Of a stretch of DNA of 64,000 nucleotides, positions 1 through 11,394 are shown one piece after another. Under the pieces are notes generated by a model. That model was not told where the DNA came from. It did not search any database and worked only from the letters and a program-made list of their open reading frames with translations. Within the stretch, counting starts at the first letter, position 1; each line of letters begins with the position of its first letter. A program made the position numbers and the translations under genes. Source of the stretch: Gadus chalcogrammus (Eukaryota; Chordata; Actinopteri; Gadiformes; Gadidae); assembly GCF_026213295.1 (NCBI RefSeq), contig NC_079415.1:33819030-33883029 (forward strand), in the 5' to 3' direction.

Positions 1-1379
1 TTACATCAGAACCGATCTGGGACCTGTCCCAGCTAGGGCTCTCTTCAAGCTGGAGTTGTGCTTTTCTTCAGCTGAGGACGTAAGGAACCCTTCACTCGGC
101 GCTTTGGAGATGCGTGGAGAGGAGCGTTGCAGTGTGTCCCATGGTTCTCTGATGAAGACCTTGGTCGTGTTCTACTGGCTGAGAGGAGGGACACACACAT
201 CTTCCTCTTGGCCCTTTTCCTTCAGATTCCGGTCGCCATCTTGAAGGATATTCCAGCTCATGTAGCTGACGTCCCAACAGATTCTCAAACCCCTGGTTTC
301 TCCTGAGGGGCGTGTCTGCAGACCTGTAGACTTCAGACACTGCTCTGTGTCCCAGCATGCATCTGCTCACTCACACATCCATCAGCAGGCCAACGCTCTA
401 GCGGTGGAGATGCAGATCCAGGAGTTCAGGCATTGGGGTTCATTGAATCAGCAGTCCTCTCTCTATAAGGCCCGCTCCTCTCTTCCTCCACTGGAGCTGT
501 AGATGTGTTGGTAGACATGAGGGTTATTGGTGATGATGTCAGGGGGATGTTGCAGGGTCAGGGTCGGCTCTCTGAGCTCGACCTTTAGATTGGATCTGTA
601 GGGTTTGAACCCTGAATTCTCCACATAATTCAGCTTATTGTAAAATGGAGTCGCCGGTTTGCACTGAAGGGTTCCATTGGTGTTAGGGTTTGAGGTTTAA
701 GGTCGTTGTGGGACCTACATGGTAGTTCTGCTCTTCGTACGGTTTGGGGTGTTTTAACTTGTACACACTGGGTGCACAGCAATAGAGGTACTGACTGAAA
801 AAAAATCAAAAAAAAATCAAAATCAAAAGTCATGAGAAAGTAGATGAGTAGCCCTGCAATAAATGATCATTGAAACGACATCCACAAATCCTAACCTCCA
901 AATGTTTTTTGTTTTTCAGAAGGAGGCAGCAGAGAGCAGACTCCCCTGGACCCAGCTGTGTCTCCATGAAGAGTGACCGGTCTATGGATAAACCTCCTGT
1001 CTTTAAAGATGGACGTCCCTCCAGAGAGGAGAGGTAGGAGTTTCAAACAGACGATGAAAACAGACCGGTTTGTTGTTATCACTGACTGAATAGTAGTGAT
1101 GACCAACAGCAACAAACAGATCTCCTCAAGGTCAGTCTGCTGGCTGTGTTTTGATGAAGACCACCGCTGGACTTCAGGATCTTCCTCCGCTCAGCTCCAG
1201 GTGAGGCGCTGGTCATTCTTTTCTTTGGTTGGTCCCGGCTGGAAGGTTTGGGCTCCAGTCGGACGGTTTGTGCTTCCCGCCGTGGAAGGCTCTGAGTGGG
1301 GTCCCTTCATTTAGCCTCAAAGCAGTTAGCACTGAACGTGGTAGTCTGGAGAACCATGAGGACACACCTGGCAGGGGGT
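1..1379. repeat. Segmental duplication, copy 1 (left edge)
   Basis: This stretch is nearly identical to 28025-29107, in the same orientation, and both copies run into a telomere-like array. The copy begins at or before the window edge. It differs from copy 2 mainly by about 290 extra bases (roughly 793-1086) that carry an NLR exon with its intron flanks. Apart from that exon I recognise no gene in it. Confidence 0.9.
920..1033 (+). CDS. NLRC3-like N-terminal repeat exon (isolated)
   Basis: A 114-base exon with acceptor (tttttcag) and donor (gtagga), phase 2 at both ends, open throughout. It reads RRQQRADSPGPSCVSMKSD and ends GRPSREER. This short repeat is found N-terminal to the FISNA-NACHT part of fish NLRC3-like innate-immune proteins and recurs nine more times at 5.3-15.4 kb. 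Here it lies 4 kb upstream of the first coding exon of that locus, inside a duplicated block, so it is probably a displaced exon not spliced into the gene. Confidence 0.7.
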
Positions 1380-2440
1380 TAACCCTAACCCTAACCAACA
1401 CCACCCTAACCACCACCCTAACCACCACCCTAACCAACACCACCCTAACCACCACCCTAACCAACACCACCCTAACCACCACCCTAACCACCACCCTAAC
1501 CACCACCACCCTAACCCTAACCACCACCACCCTAACCACCACCCTAACCAACACCACCCTAACTACCATCCTAACCACCACCCTAACCACCACCACCCTA
1601 ACCCTAACCCTAACCACCACCACCCTAACCACCACCACCCTAACTACCACCCTAACCACCACCACCCTAACAACCACCCTAACCACCACCACCCTAACCA
1701 CCACCCTAACAACCACCCTAACCAACACCACCCTAACCAACACCACCCTAACCACCACCCCCCTAATCACCACCACCCTAACCCTAACCAACACCACCCT
1801 AATCAACACCACCCTAACCACCACCCTAACCACCACCACCCTAACCACAACCCTAACCACCACCACCCTAACCAACACCCTAACCACCACCACCCTAACC
1901 CTAACCACCACCACCCTTACCAACACCCTAACCACCACCACCCTAACCACCACCCTAACCAACACCACCCTAACCACCACCCTAACCAACACCACCCTAA
2001 TCACCACCACCCTAACCCTAACCAACACCACCCTAACCACCACCACCCTAAACACCACCCTAACCACCACCACCCTAACCACCACCACCCTAACCACCAC
2101 CCTAACCACCACCACCCTAACCACCACCACCCTAACCACCACCACCCTAACCACCACCACCCTAACAACCACCCTTACCACCACCACCCTAACCCTAACC
2201 AACACCACCCAACAACCACCCTAACCAACACCACCCTAACCACCACCCTAACCAACACCACCCTAACCAACACCTCCCTAACCACCACCACCCTAACCAC
2301 CATCACCCTAACCACCACCACCCTAACCAACACCACCCTAACCACCACCACCCTAACCACCACCACCCTAACCACCACCACCATGACCAACACCCTAACC
2401 AACACCACCCTAACCACCACCCTAACCACCACCACCCTAA
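1380..2440. repeat. Telomere-like minisatellite (CCCTAA mixed with CCACCA/CCAACA), array 1
   Basis: About 1.06 kb built from CCCTAA followed by short ACC/AAC spacers (CCCTAACCACCA, CCCTAACCAACACCA and similar), with a few tandem canonical CCCTAACCCTAA. The vertebrate telomere repeat read from this strand is CCCTAA, so this is a degenerate interstitial telomere-like array. Both strands are open for hundreds of codons because of composition; no protein is implied. Confidence 0.9.
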
Positions 2441-3306
2441 AGAGAGCCTGCTGTAGCCTACCTCACTATGAGCCTACACATAGTCCCCCTAGAGAGAGCC
2501 TGCCGTAGCCTACCTCACTATGAGCCTACACATGGTCCCCCTAAAGAGAGCCCGCTGTAGCCTACCTCACTGCAAGCCTACACATAGTCCCCCTAAAGAG
2601 AGCCCGCTGTAGCCTACCTCACTATGAGCCTACACATAGTCCCCCTAAAAAGAGCCCGCTGTAGCCTACCTCACTATGAGCCTACAGTCCCCCTAAAGAG
2701 AGCCCTCTGTAGCCTACCTCACTGTGAGCCTACACATAGTCCCCCTAAAGAGAGCCCGCTGTAGCCTACCTCACTGTGAGCCTACACATAGTCCCCCTAA
2801 AGAGAGCCTGCTGTAGCCTACCTCACTGTGAGCCTACACATAGTCCCCCTAAAGAGAGCCCGCTGTAGCCTACCTCACTATGAGCCTACACATAGTCCCC
2901 CTAAAGAGAGCCTGCTGTAGCCTACCTCACTGTGAGCCTACACATAGTCCCCCTAAAGAGAGCCTGCTGTAGCCTACCTCACTGTGAGCCTACACATAGT
3001 CCCCCTAAAGAGAGCCCCGCTGTAGCCTACCTCACTATGAGCCTACACATAGTCCCCCTAAAGAGAGCCTGCTGTAGCCTACCTCACTGTGAGCCTACAC
3101 ATAGTCCCCCTAAAGAGAGCCTGCTGTAGCCTACCTCACTGTGAGCCTACACATAGTCCCCCTAAAGAGAGCCTGGTGTAGCCTACCTCACTATGAGCCT
3201 ACACATAGTCCCCCTAAAGAGAGCCCGCTGTAGCCTACCTCACTGTGAGCCTACACATAGTCCCCCTAAAGAGAGCCCGCTGTAGCCTACCTCACTGTGA
3301 GCCTAC
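2441..3306. repeat. 52-bp tandem array (about 16 copies)
   Basis: The unit contains gcctacctcactatgagcc and acacatagtccccctaaaga; successive copies start 52 bases apart (for example 2441 and 2493). Copies differ by single bases (ctatgag/ctgtgag, gcctgct/gcccgct). The array abuts the telomere-like array with no gap, and the junction falls on ccctaaa, which both arrays contain. Confidence 0.95.
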
Positions 3307-3367
3307 TATGACGCTCTCATTAATCATTGATGGAAGAGGAAACAACCGGAGCCGTCCAGTCACTGAC

Positions 3368-3628
3368 CGCTGCTGGCGTGCTCCCGGGGGGCGTCCGGGC
3401 TCCGAGTGGGGGGCTCCGGGTCCATCTGGGGGCCGCACAGCCCCTGGCCCTGCACCGGCTGCTCCAGCGGTAGCTCCCAGTCGGGTTAGCGGGTAGCAGC
3501 GCCGACCGCCGGAGCACCTCGGCGCGTACACCCCCGCAGAGGTCGCCCTCTCGCCGGGCGCACGCCGGGCAGCGGCCGCAGCCCGGCTCCCGCACGATCT
3601 CCGTGCACGTGACTGTCGGCGGCGGGCA
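3368..3628 (-). pseudogene. IGFBP2-like first-exon fragment, frameshifted
   Basis: On the minus strand the sequence reads CPPPTVTCTEIVREPGCG, then CPACARREGDLCG, GVYAPRCSGGRRCYP and PDWELPLEQPVQGQGLCG. This is the cysteine-rich N-terminal domain of insulin-like growth factor binding proteins, closest to IGFBP2 as I recall the family. The three pieces lie in three different frames: one shift is in a run of Gs after LCG, the second after CYP. A plausible donor (gtcagtgac) follows at 3361-3367. The signal peptide and first cysteines are missing, and AT-rich unrelated sequence lies immediately upstream. It is probably a detached exon fragment. Real frameshifts and assembly errors cannot be told apart here, and no other IGFBP exon was found in the window. 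Confidence 0.75.
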
Positions 3629-3905
3629 CATATTAAAAAATATATAAATGCAGCGTCTATTAGAGCCGTAGTCGGGTTAATACAGGATTGAATGGGCTGC
3701 TGGAGCACTCGCTCTGAACGACAAACATCGCCGGGGAAGGCGTTACATTGTAGTGAGTTGAACCCCTCTCCGTCTGCAGACGACGCCGAAGGGTACATTT
3801 CCCGTCAGCGACCGACGCTGAAGTGCCCGTGCCAACAGTCGTTTTTTGACGTTCTCGGAGTGAGACTGTGTTGCTTTTGCTCTGCTTTTGACTCTTGAGC
3901 TGCTG

Positions 3906-3907
<2 letters not shown>

Positions 3908-4000
<93 letters not shown>
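3908..4000. repeat. (TG)n microsatellite
   Basis: Uninterrupted TG dinucleotides for about 90 bases. The flank tttgactcttgagctgctg recurs before the next TG tract, so the two are a local duplication. Confidence 0.97.
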
Positions 4001-4002
<2 letters not shown>

Positions 4003-4137
4003 GTGGCGTCCCGCCCCTTAAACCTCGGCCCGTACGGACCCGAGGTTTCATCCTTGACGGCATATACACAGTAATATATAATATAATATAACACATATAC
4101 ATCTCTCTTTTGCTCTTCTTTTGACTCTTGAGCTGCT

Positions 4138-4259
<122 letters not shown>

Positions 4260-4504
4260 CGTGCGCGTAGTTTCGTTTTCCCCGAAAACACGTGACACTC
4301 ACTGAGAGGCGCGGCTCCTTCACTTCCTCATCTAACTGTCCGTCGCAGCGAGCAGCCCTTCCTCCGCTTTTAAAACCTTTCACCTGATTAACTTGATTTA
4401 TAAACACTTTAACCTCCGTTTTTCCCCTTACATTTACACTTTTACAACTTCATTCCGTATGGACGCATTGTAATCCCGGAGTAGATAAGGTAAGGTAGGA
4501 CGAC

Positions 4505-4775
4505 AGTTGACTACCGGTTATATTGTCTTTAGGTAACTGGTATATAATAATGAACAACCAGTTTACTACCGTTTATATTGTCTGTAGGTTACTGGTATAT
4601 AATAATGATCAACCAGTTTACTACCGTTTATATTGTCTGTAGGTTACTGGTATATAATAATGATCAACCAGTTTACTACCGTTTATATTGTCTTTAGGTT
4701 AGTGGTATATAATAATGAACAACCAGTTTACTACCGGTTATATTGTCTGTAGGTTACTGGTATATAATAATGAGT
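4505..4775. repeat. 55-bp tandem repeat, about 5 copies
   Basis: The unit contains gtttactaccgtttatattg and actggtatataataatgatc; copies begin about every 55 bases and differ by a few bases. No coding potential seen. Confidence 0.9.
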
Positions 4776-5079
4776 TTACTGTAGAGGATACAACGTTAGT
4801 TCATGTTTTACTTCTTTTCTGACCCGTTCGTTTGTCTTGATGCTACTCCAATTAAAAGAAGGACTGTCAGAAGTCCTTTGAATGTGCTGATATGTAAGTT
4901 AAATATGTGTGCGTAGTGACTGGGGATTTACAGTTTAATAGAGCTCGTAAGTACGCCACTTCCGGTAGACCCTGTCGTGGGGTTCATATTTATGATCCAT
5001 GACGTGACGTCCATAATACTTTAGTGTGACGCAGTCACAATGATCTTCTCAGTTCAGAAGGAGTTGTGTTTGTGTCCAG

Positions 5080-5182
5080 GTCTCCAGTCTTCTATGGATG
5101 AGGAGAGAGAGGAGGGGGATGGGGGTCCTACCTCTAAGACCACTCTGTCTGGGGAACATGGCCGCCGGAGCAAAGCTAAGAG
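5080..5182 (+). CDS. First coding exon of NLRC3-like gene
   Basis: The exon follows a 3' splice site (tttgtgtccag) and has an ATG at 5094. It encodes MDEEREEGDGGPTSKTTLSG followed by EHGRRSKAKR and ends at a gtagga donor in phase 2, matching the phase of the repeat exons downstream. Fish NLRC3-like proteins commonly begin with such a short acidic leader (EREEG...TSKTTLSGEH). The entry into this exon through an acceptor implies an upstream 5'UTR exon, which I could not locate. A second, damaged copy lies at 13112. Confidence 0.8.
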
Positions 5183-5263
5183 GTAGGAAGAGGATCTCTG
5201 TCTGTGACTGTTGTCCATCTCAGAGCTCAGCAGTGATGACTCCATCATTAGTCTGAGAAACAG

Positions 5264-5366
<103 letters not shown>

Positions 5367-5370
5367 GAAG

Positions 5371-5487
5371 CCCAGAGCAGCAGCAGAGAGCAGACTCCCC
5401 TGGACCCAGCTGTGTCTCCATGAAGAGTGACCGGTCTATGGATCTACCTCCTGCCCTTAAAGATGGACGCCCCTCCAGAGAGGAGAG
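5371..5487 (+). CDS. NLRC3-like N-terminal repeat exon
   Basis: A 117-base phase-2 exon, open, reading SPEQQQRADSPGPSCVSMKSD, then DRSMDLPPALKDGRPSREER. Its acceptor is the TG tract plus ttgaag; the donor is gtagga. It can splice in frame to the leader exon at 5080-5182. This is the longer version of the repeat (SPEQQQ start); others start at RRQQ or RVQQQ. Confidence 0.8.
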
Positions 5488-5550
5488 GTAGGAGTTTCAA
5501 ACAGACGATGAAAACAGACCGGTTTGTTGTTATAAGACTCTACTGATACT

Positions 5551-5633
5551 GTGTGTGTGTGTGTGTGTGTGTGTTGAAGCCCAGAACAGCACTTACAACA
5601 TGTAAGTGCTTAAATGCCATAATAACTTTTTCT

Positions 5634-5672
<39 letters not shown>
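5551..5672. repeat. Short TG tract, truncated exon start and 37-base poly-C run
   Basis: A 23-base TG tract is followed by ttgaagcccagaacagcac, the start of another repeat exon that is lost after about 15 bases. A run of 37 consecutive Cs fills 5636-5672. Such a long C homopolymer is unusual and a likely place for sequencing or assembly error. Confidence 0.85.
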
Positions 5673-5808
5673 TTAAATTTCCATTTCAATAAACTGAGAA
5701 AGATTATTAAAATCAAAAGTCATGAGAAAGTAGATGAGTAGCCCTGCAATAAATGATCATTGAAACGACATCCACAATCCTAACTTCCAGATGGTTCTTG
5801 TTTTTCCG

Positions 5809-5920
5809 AAGGAGGCAGCAGGGAGCAGAATCCCCTGGACCCAGCTGTGTCTCCATGAAGAGTGACCGGTCTATGGATAACCTCCTGTCTTTAAAGATGG
5901 ACGTCCCTCAGAGAGGAGAG
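5809..5920 (+). pseudogene. Damaged NLRC3-like repeat exon
   Basis: The sequence matches the other repeat exons (SPGPSCVSMKSDRSMD is readable), but the acceptor cag has become ccg, one A is missing after the SMD codons and one C is missing in the ccctcc near the end. The exon is out of frame and probably skipped. The donor gtagga is intact. Confidence 0.75.
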
Positions 5921-6005
5921 GTAGGAGTTTCAAACAGACGATGAAACAGACCGGTTTGTTGTTATCAGACTACTGATGCTGATGTTTACAGGTCAGGAAA
6001 GAACA

Positions 6006-6140
<135 letters not shown>

Positions 6141-6475
6141 TGGACGGTTGTCCATCTCAGCTCAGCAGTGATACATCATGACTCCATCATCAGTCTTAGT
6201 AACAGCTGTGTGTGTGTGTGTTGTGTATAAACTGCCTGCCCTATTTTCTATGATAGCTAAACCCATTGTGAATAAACACTCTCAGCACAATATCAAGGGT
6301 ATTTGCTATGTTTTTATGTCAACATGCAAGTGCTTGAATGCCATTATAACTTTTCCTTATGTTTCCATTTTTATAATCTGCCCCTCATGAGAAAGTAATT
6401 GAATAGTCCTGCAATAAATGATCAATTTAAACAACTTCAACAAATCCTAAATTCCAGATGGTGTTTGTTTTTCAG

Positions 6476-6589
6476 AGTCCAGCAGCAGAGAGCAGACTCC
6501 CCTGGACCCAGCTGTGTCTCCATGAAGAGTGGCCACTCTATGAATCCACCTGTTAAGTTTGAAGATGGAAATCAGTCAATCGAGAAAAG
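6476..6589 (+). CDS. NLRC3-like N-terminal repeat exon
   Basis: A 114-base phase-2 exon, open: RVQQQRADSPGPSCVSMKSG, then HSMNPPVKFEDGNQSIEKR. Acceptor tttgtttttcag, donor gtaagg. The C-terminal half (KFEDGNQSIEKR) differs from the GRPSREER type and defines a second repeat class shared with 6664, 13419, 14387 and 14578. Confidence 0.8.
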
Positions 6590-6663
6590 GTAAGGATTTA
6601 CCAGATATAATAAAGATACAGCTTCTATTAAGCATCCATAAATCCTGGTTCTTGTTTTTCTAG

Positions 6664-6783
6664 AAGAGTCCAGCAGCAGAGAGCAGACTCCCCTGGACCC
6701 AGCTGTGTCTCCTTGAAGAGTGACCTCTCTATGAATCCACCTGTTAAGTTTGAAGATGGAAATCATCAACCTTCAAAGAAAAG
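6664..6783 (+). CDS. NLRC3-like N-terminal repeat exon
   Basis: A 120-base phase-2 exon, open: RVQQQRADSPGPSCVSLKSD, then LSMNPPVKFEDGNHQPSKKR. Acceptor tttttctag, donor gtaagg. It lies only 74 bases after the previous exon, so the intron between them is extremely short and close to the minimum for vertebrates. The usual CVSM is CVSL here. Confidence 0.78.
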
Positions 6784-7752
6784 GTAAGGATTCAGCTAAT
6801 AAATCAGGCCTATTAAGCTGTCCTCTCATCATTTTCATCTGGCGTGCAGATTATTAATCAGAACATAAACAATCAGGGTCAATTACACCCTGGAGAAGAA
6901 GATGTTCTGAGCAAGATGAGAGCTAGTTTAATTTCCTCCAATAGGATACCCTTCTGTCCAGTTAGCCCCTCCCCCAGGACCCGCCCTCTCTGTGCCTAGG
7001 CCGATATCTGTCTCTGCTGTGGCAAAGCGTTGCGAGAGCCACAATGGTAGGGCTACAGGTACACAATGAAAATCGCCACTTAAACCGGGAGTGGATAATG
7101 ATATATCTATTCAGTAAGGCGGGACAAAGCCCTATGATGAACCAATGCATGGACACGCCATCTGGTCGAAATAGTTGTCATCTTGACGCAGTACAACAAG
7201 CAAACCTATGACATTTATTTGTGCAGACAGGAAATGATGATAGCCCTTGGAATAACAATGAACACCAATGCTGTTGGTTGCCTAAATTCAGCTCGCACGC
7301 CCGTCGTAATTGCCGCCGTTAATGCAAACAGATGCATATTGTTTCCGAGAACGATCTTGATAATGTGTTTACTGTCTACCATCATAACAGCACAAACAAG
7401 CCTTATCAAGCGGTAGGACACACTGCTGTCAATCAAACATGGGCAGCGTCAGAGACATTGGAGGGGACTCAAACTCCAAGGAGAGCTAGCCTGCATCCCT
7501 TGTGCAGACCTCTCTATATCACAAACCATTTTTAACAATTCTTCTATTGATGAATGCACACAAATATTCACAGTCAAAGCGAGGCTTCAGGTATGCCTAA
7601 CAAAGTTAAACCCGTCGATCTGGTACCCTGGCTCACCATTATGTACACATCATGCACATTGCACACCGGGTTTATATTGTTCTACTTTTATTGGGATGAC
7701 CACCTGAGTCTCATGCAGGCCTTTATTAATCTGTACCCTAACCTTTAAAAAC
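6784..7752. other. Intronic sequence, nothing recognised
   Basis: Lies between NLR repeat exons and upstream of the hAT element. The only open stretches are short and match no family I know. Confidence 0.6.
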
Positions 7753-7760
7753 ATATATAG

Positions 7761-8776
7761 TAGGGCTGTAACGATACGCGTATCAAACCGAAAATCGCGA
7801 TACTCAAAGCCACGAACCTGTCTCGCGGTGTGAGAAGGAAGCAGCGCGCTATGCCCCTTTCTAACTCTTCGGTCAAATTGTCAGATGGAAATTTGCTAAT
7901 AATTTGTCTAAATAATAGTCTGCTGACAGCGCCCCCTCCTATCGATGCTGTAAATATGTGACGAGATGCCCTCTCTGTGATGACAGCTCTCCGTGGCTAC
8001 GGAGGATTGCATTTCTCCACAGCCGTCGAAGTCCTCATATGCGATATGAACGACATTTATCCAGAGTGGGCCAAGCGCGAAAAAATTGCCTGTGTGATCC
8101 TGTCTCTATTGTTTTGTGTGATTTGACCGGCAGTTGGTCTGCTTATAGGTCGGAATGAAGCGGCCACCGATTATTGACACGATGGGTACCTTTATTCTAC
8201 CGGACTCGTTCGCTTCTTCACTAGACACACGCGCTACCGCTCGCACTCCTCGCTCGTCCACTCACTCGCTGACGTCACTCACACACGCATACGCACACTG
8301 CCATTCTCGCGCACACACATATGCTACTCGTAACACTATGCCTCGTTATTGCGACGTTCACTTTTTTCCTCATCTATTGAAAGTTAGGCTATTAAACATG
8401 TTGCATTCTATACGGCCTGATTATGTCATTATTTAAGCTACTATAGCCTAATAAGAGCGCTAATAAGGATATTTGAATAAACCAACCAAAACAGTTAAAG
8501 GGGCCTATTTGCCTACTAGCAAAAAGCATCCTCACCTGCAATCTTTGGTTATTTCTTTATTAATTTAGCTATACTTTAATAGTATTCTTTCGGTTCTCAA
8601 ATCTGTTCAGTGTTCCAATTATTTGTTATTAAATGTTACATTAAGATAATTGGTATTTAAGTGTTGTTTAAATAAAATGCTTTTTAAATTTAAAAGAATC
8701 GTGGGATGTATCGAACCGTGGGTCAAAAATCGTGATACAAACCGAATCGTGAATTTGTGTATCGTTTACAGCCCTA
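7761..8776. mobile_element. hAT-type element, 1016 bp, non-autonomous
   Basis: The left end is TAGGGCTGTAACGATACG; the right end, read on the minus strand, is TAGGGCTGTAAACGATAC. The flanks are perfect 8-bp direct repeats ATATATAG at 7753-7760 and 8777-8784, the target duplication length of the hAT superfamily. The interior has no transposase; the longest open stretch is about 90 codons with no recognised domain. It sits in an NLR intron. Confidence 0.9.
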
Positions 8777-9331
8777 ATATATAGAAAACCCCTCTTCCAT
8801 CTCCTCTCTTCTCTCCCTGTCCTCTGTCTGCATCCAGGCTTGATTGGTTCATGCTGAGTGCCGTTTATTCTGCTGTTTGAATTGTTGTATTAATGAAATA
8901 AATTATAAGACAACTTGTAGCAGAACTTACAGGTTTAATGTTTAAGGTCAATGTCTTTCAAACTGCCCCCATTTATTGAATCAGTTTAATTGATCTTTGG
9001 AGGTGAGGTGATTTATTGAAACAAATAATCCATGAAGAACAACACAGGTCTGTGTAGAAATGTAGAAACTCTATTTTCTATGTTAGCTAAACTCATTGTG
9101 AATCTGTGACTATGCACAGTATGAAGGATACTTAGTGTGTTTTTACGTCAACATAATAGTGCTTAAGTGCCATAATTACTTCATTTTTCAGCTCCCCATC
9201 ATATTTATATTTCAAAAAACATAAAAATATTATTTAAATGGCAAGTGAGATATTAGTTGGGTAGCCCTGCAATAAATGATGATGCAACGATATCCACAAG
9301 TCCTAACTTCCAGATGGTGTTTGTTTGTCAG

Positions 9332-9445
9332 AAGGAGGCAGCAGAGAGCAGACTCCCCTGGACCCAGCTGTGTCTCCATGAAGAGTGACCGGTCTATGAG
9401 TCTACCTCCTAACCTTAAAGATGGACGCCCCTCCAGAGAGGAGAG
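9332..9445 (+). CDS. NLRC3-like N-terminal repeat exon
   Basis: A 114-base phase-2 exon, open: RRQQRADSPGPSCVSMKSD, then RSMSLPPNLKDGRPSREER. Acceptor tttgtttgtcag, donor gtagga. It has the same upstream intron flank (gtagccctgcaataaatgat) as the copies at 920 and 5809, so the duplicated unit included intron sequence. Confidence 0.8.
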
Positions 9446-9528
9446 GTAGGAGATTCAAACAGACGATAAAAGAGACAAGTTAGTTGTTATCAGACCTTAC
9501 TGATACTGATGTTTACAAGTCAGGAAAA

Positions 9529-9529
<1 letters not shown>

Positions 9530-9613
<84 letters not shown>

Positions 9614-9622
9614 GTGTGTGTG

Positions 9623-9653
<31 letters not shown>
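9530..9653. repeat. (TG)n microsatellite, interrupted
   Basis: TG tract with a few single-base interruptions (gggtg, gttgtg, ggtg), 84 bases after the exon donor. Confidence 0.95.
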
Positions 9654-9654
<1 letters not shown>

Positions 9655-9656
<2 letters not shown>

Positions 9657-10689
9657 CTTGCCTTGGCCATTCCATACCTGTCAGTAAAGGGTGTAAGAGG
9701 AAGGAAAAACACAAGATGAATCCAACCCAACGAGATGACTCATTTAAGAGGAATGAATGAAGGAAATAGTAAACTAAATACCTAGTCTGTTATAGAATCA
9801 CACGCCAGTACAACATGCTAACCCTTACTGAGTACTCTGTACTCTGAGTATCTTGTACTGAAAAGAGAAATCATCCATCTATTGTATAGATTCTACTGAT
9901 TCATGCGTTCACACTGATGCAGATCTAGTGTTCATATGAACAAGGTGGTGATGTCTTTAAAGGATGGAGGAGGATTGTACATGGAGGAGTCCAGCAGACA
10001 CAGAGCAGAGGAGGCCTTTTCTACGTGATGTGCTTCTATTCATGACGTTATCAGTCTCTTACAATGGTTGTAAACTGTGCTGGTTTGATGAGACTCAAGG
10101 TGTGTGTTGTTGAATACCTGCCTGTAAAGGGTGCAGCAAGAATCCAACCCGCCCGGATAAACACGGAAGAGAAGTGAAGGAAGAAAATAACCCTGCTATT
10201 ATATAAACATTACCATAGTAAATGATGGACCAACAATAGAATCTAATGTTCACTGTCTGTTTCTCGCAAAACCATTTAAACCTTAATGCAATAACTTACA
10301 GTTGCAGTCATGTAGAAATGTTTGAAGGATCTATGTGATGACATTATAATCCCTCGATTAATTTCTGTAAGTGTATGCATTCTGAAATAAAGAATGACAT
10401 GTTGTAACATATTGGTTTCGATTTTATTAAAAAAAGTCACTTGGACAGACTCAGCTCCGTCTGAAGACATGGAGGTCACAGCAACATGATGGGATCAAAA
10501 CACACTCCACCCTCATCACAATGAAGGCCGATGACTAATGATTAGGAGCATGCGGGATTATGTGTGGTGCTGAAATCACACCATGTTTTAGGACCATAAC
10601 AAGGTGTTTTTGGTTAAAAAATATTTTCTTGCACAAACGGTAGCAGGTGACCCTGACACATAATGAGAATATCCCCATCCGATAGAAAT

Positions 10690-10780
<91 letters not shown>

Positions 10781-11230
10781 TTGGCCCTTATCTGAATACC
10801 TGCCAGTAAAGGGTGTAACACGAGGAAGGAAAAAACACAAAAACAATCCAACCCAAGAAGATTCCATTGAGACTTATTCAAGAGAAATGAATAAAGAAAA
10901 TCAACCTGCTGTTATAGAATCACTGGCCAGTACAACATGCTAACCCTTACTGAGTACTCTGAATACTCTACACTCTAGAGTATTCTGCACTCTGAGTATC
11001 TTGTACTCTGAGTACACTCTACTCAGTACACTGCTCTTCTGAAAAGGGAAATCATCCATCTATTGTATAGATTCTACTGATTCATACGGTCACACTGATG
11101 CAAATTCATATCATCAAGGTGGTGATGTCTTTTAAGGACGGAGAAGGATTGTACATGGAACTGTTCGGCAGACACAGAGCAGAGGAGGCCTTTTCTACGT
11201 GATGTGCTTCTATTCATGGCTTTATCAGTC
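9655..11230. repeat. Tandem intron duplication (two diverged copies)
   Basis: The block 9655-10060 (ccagtaaagggtgtaa-like, catgctaacccttactgag, ccatctattgtatagattc, gcagaggaggccttttctac) recurs in the same order at 10785-11230, each copy preceded by a TG tract. A short actctgagta-type repeat lies at about 10950-11030. No exon seen inside. Confidence 0.8.
10692..10779. repeat. (TG)n microsatellite
   Basis: About 88 bases of pure TG opening the second copy of the intron duplication. Confidence 0.97.
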
Positions 11231-11394
11231 TCTTTATTGATAACATGGTATCTATGTTAGAATGTGTATCTGTGGAGAAGCAGCTGACTCAGTGACTCAG
11301 TGTCTCTACAGGCTGGTTGAACCATCAAGTGTCTCTTGGATTTTCTCTGAGCCTCTACGCATTACAGCTCTCTGTCCATCGTTCATTTTTTAGC

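Noticed and set aside
1213..2224. 331-codon open frames on both strands (Val/Arg-rich and Thr/Leu-rich)
   Set aside because: They are translations of the telomere-like minisatellite, open only because the repeat lacks stop codons; the same occurs at 28942-29976.
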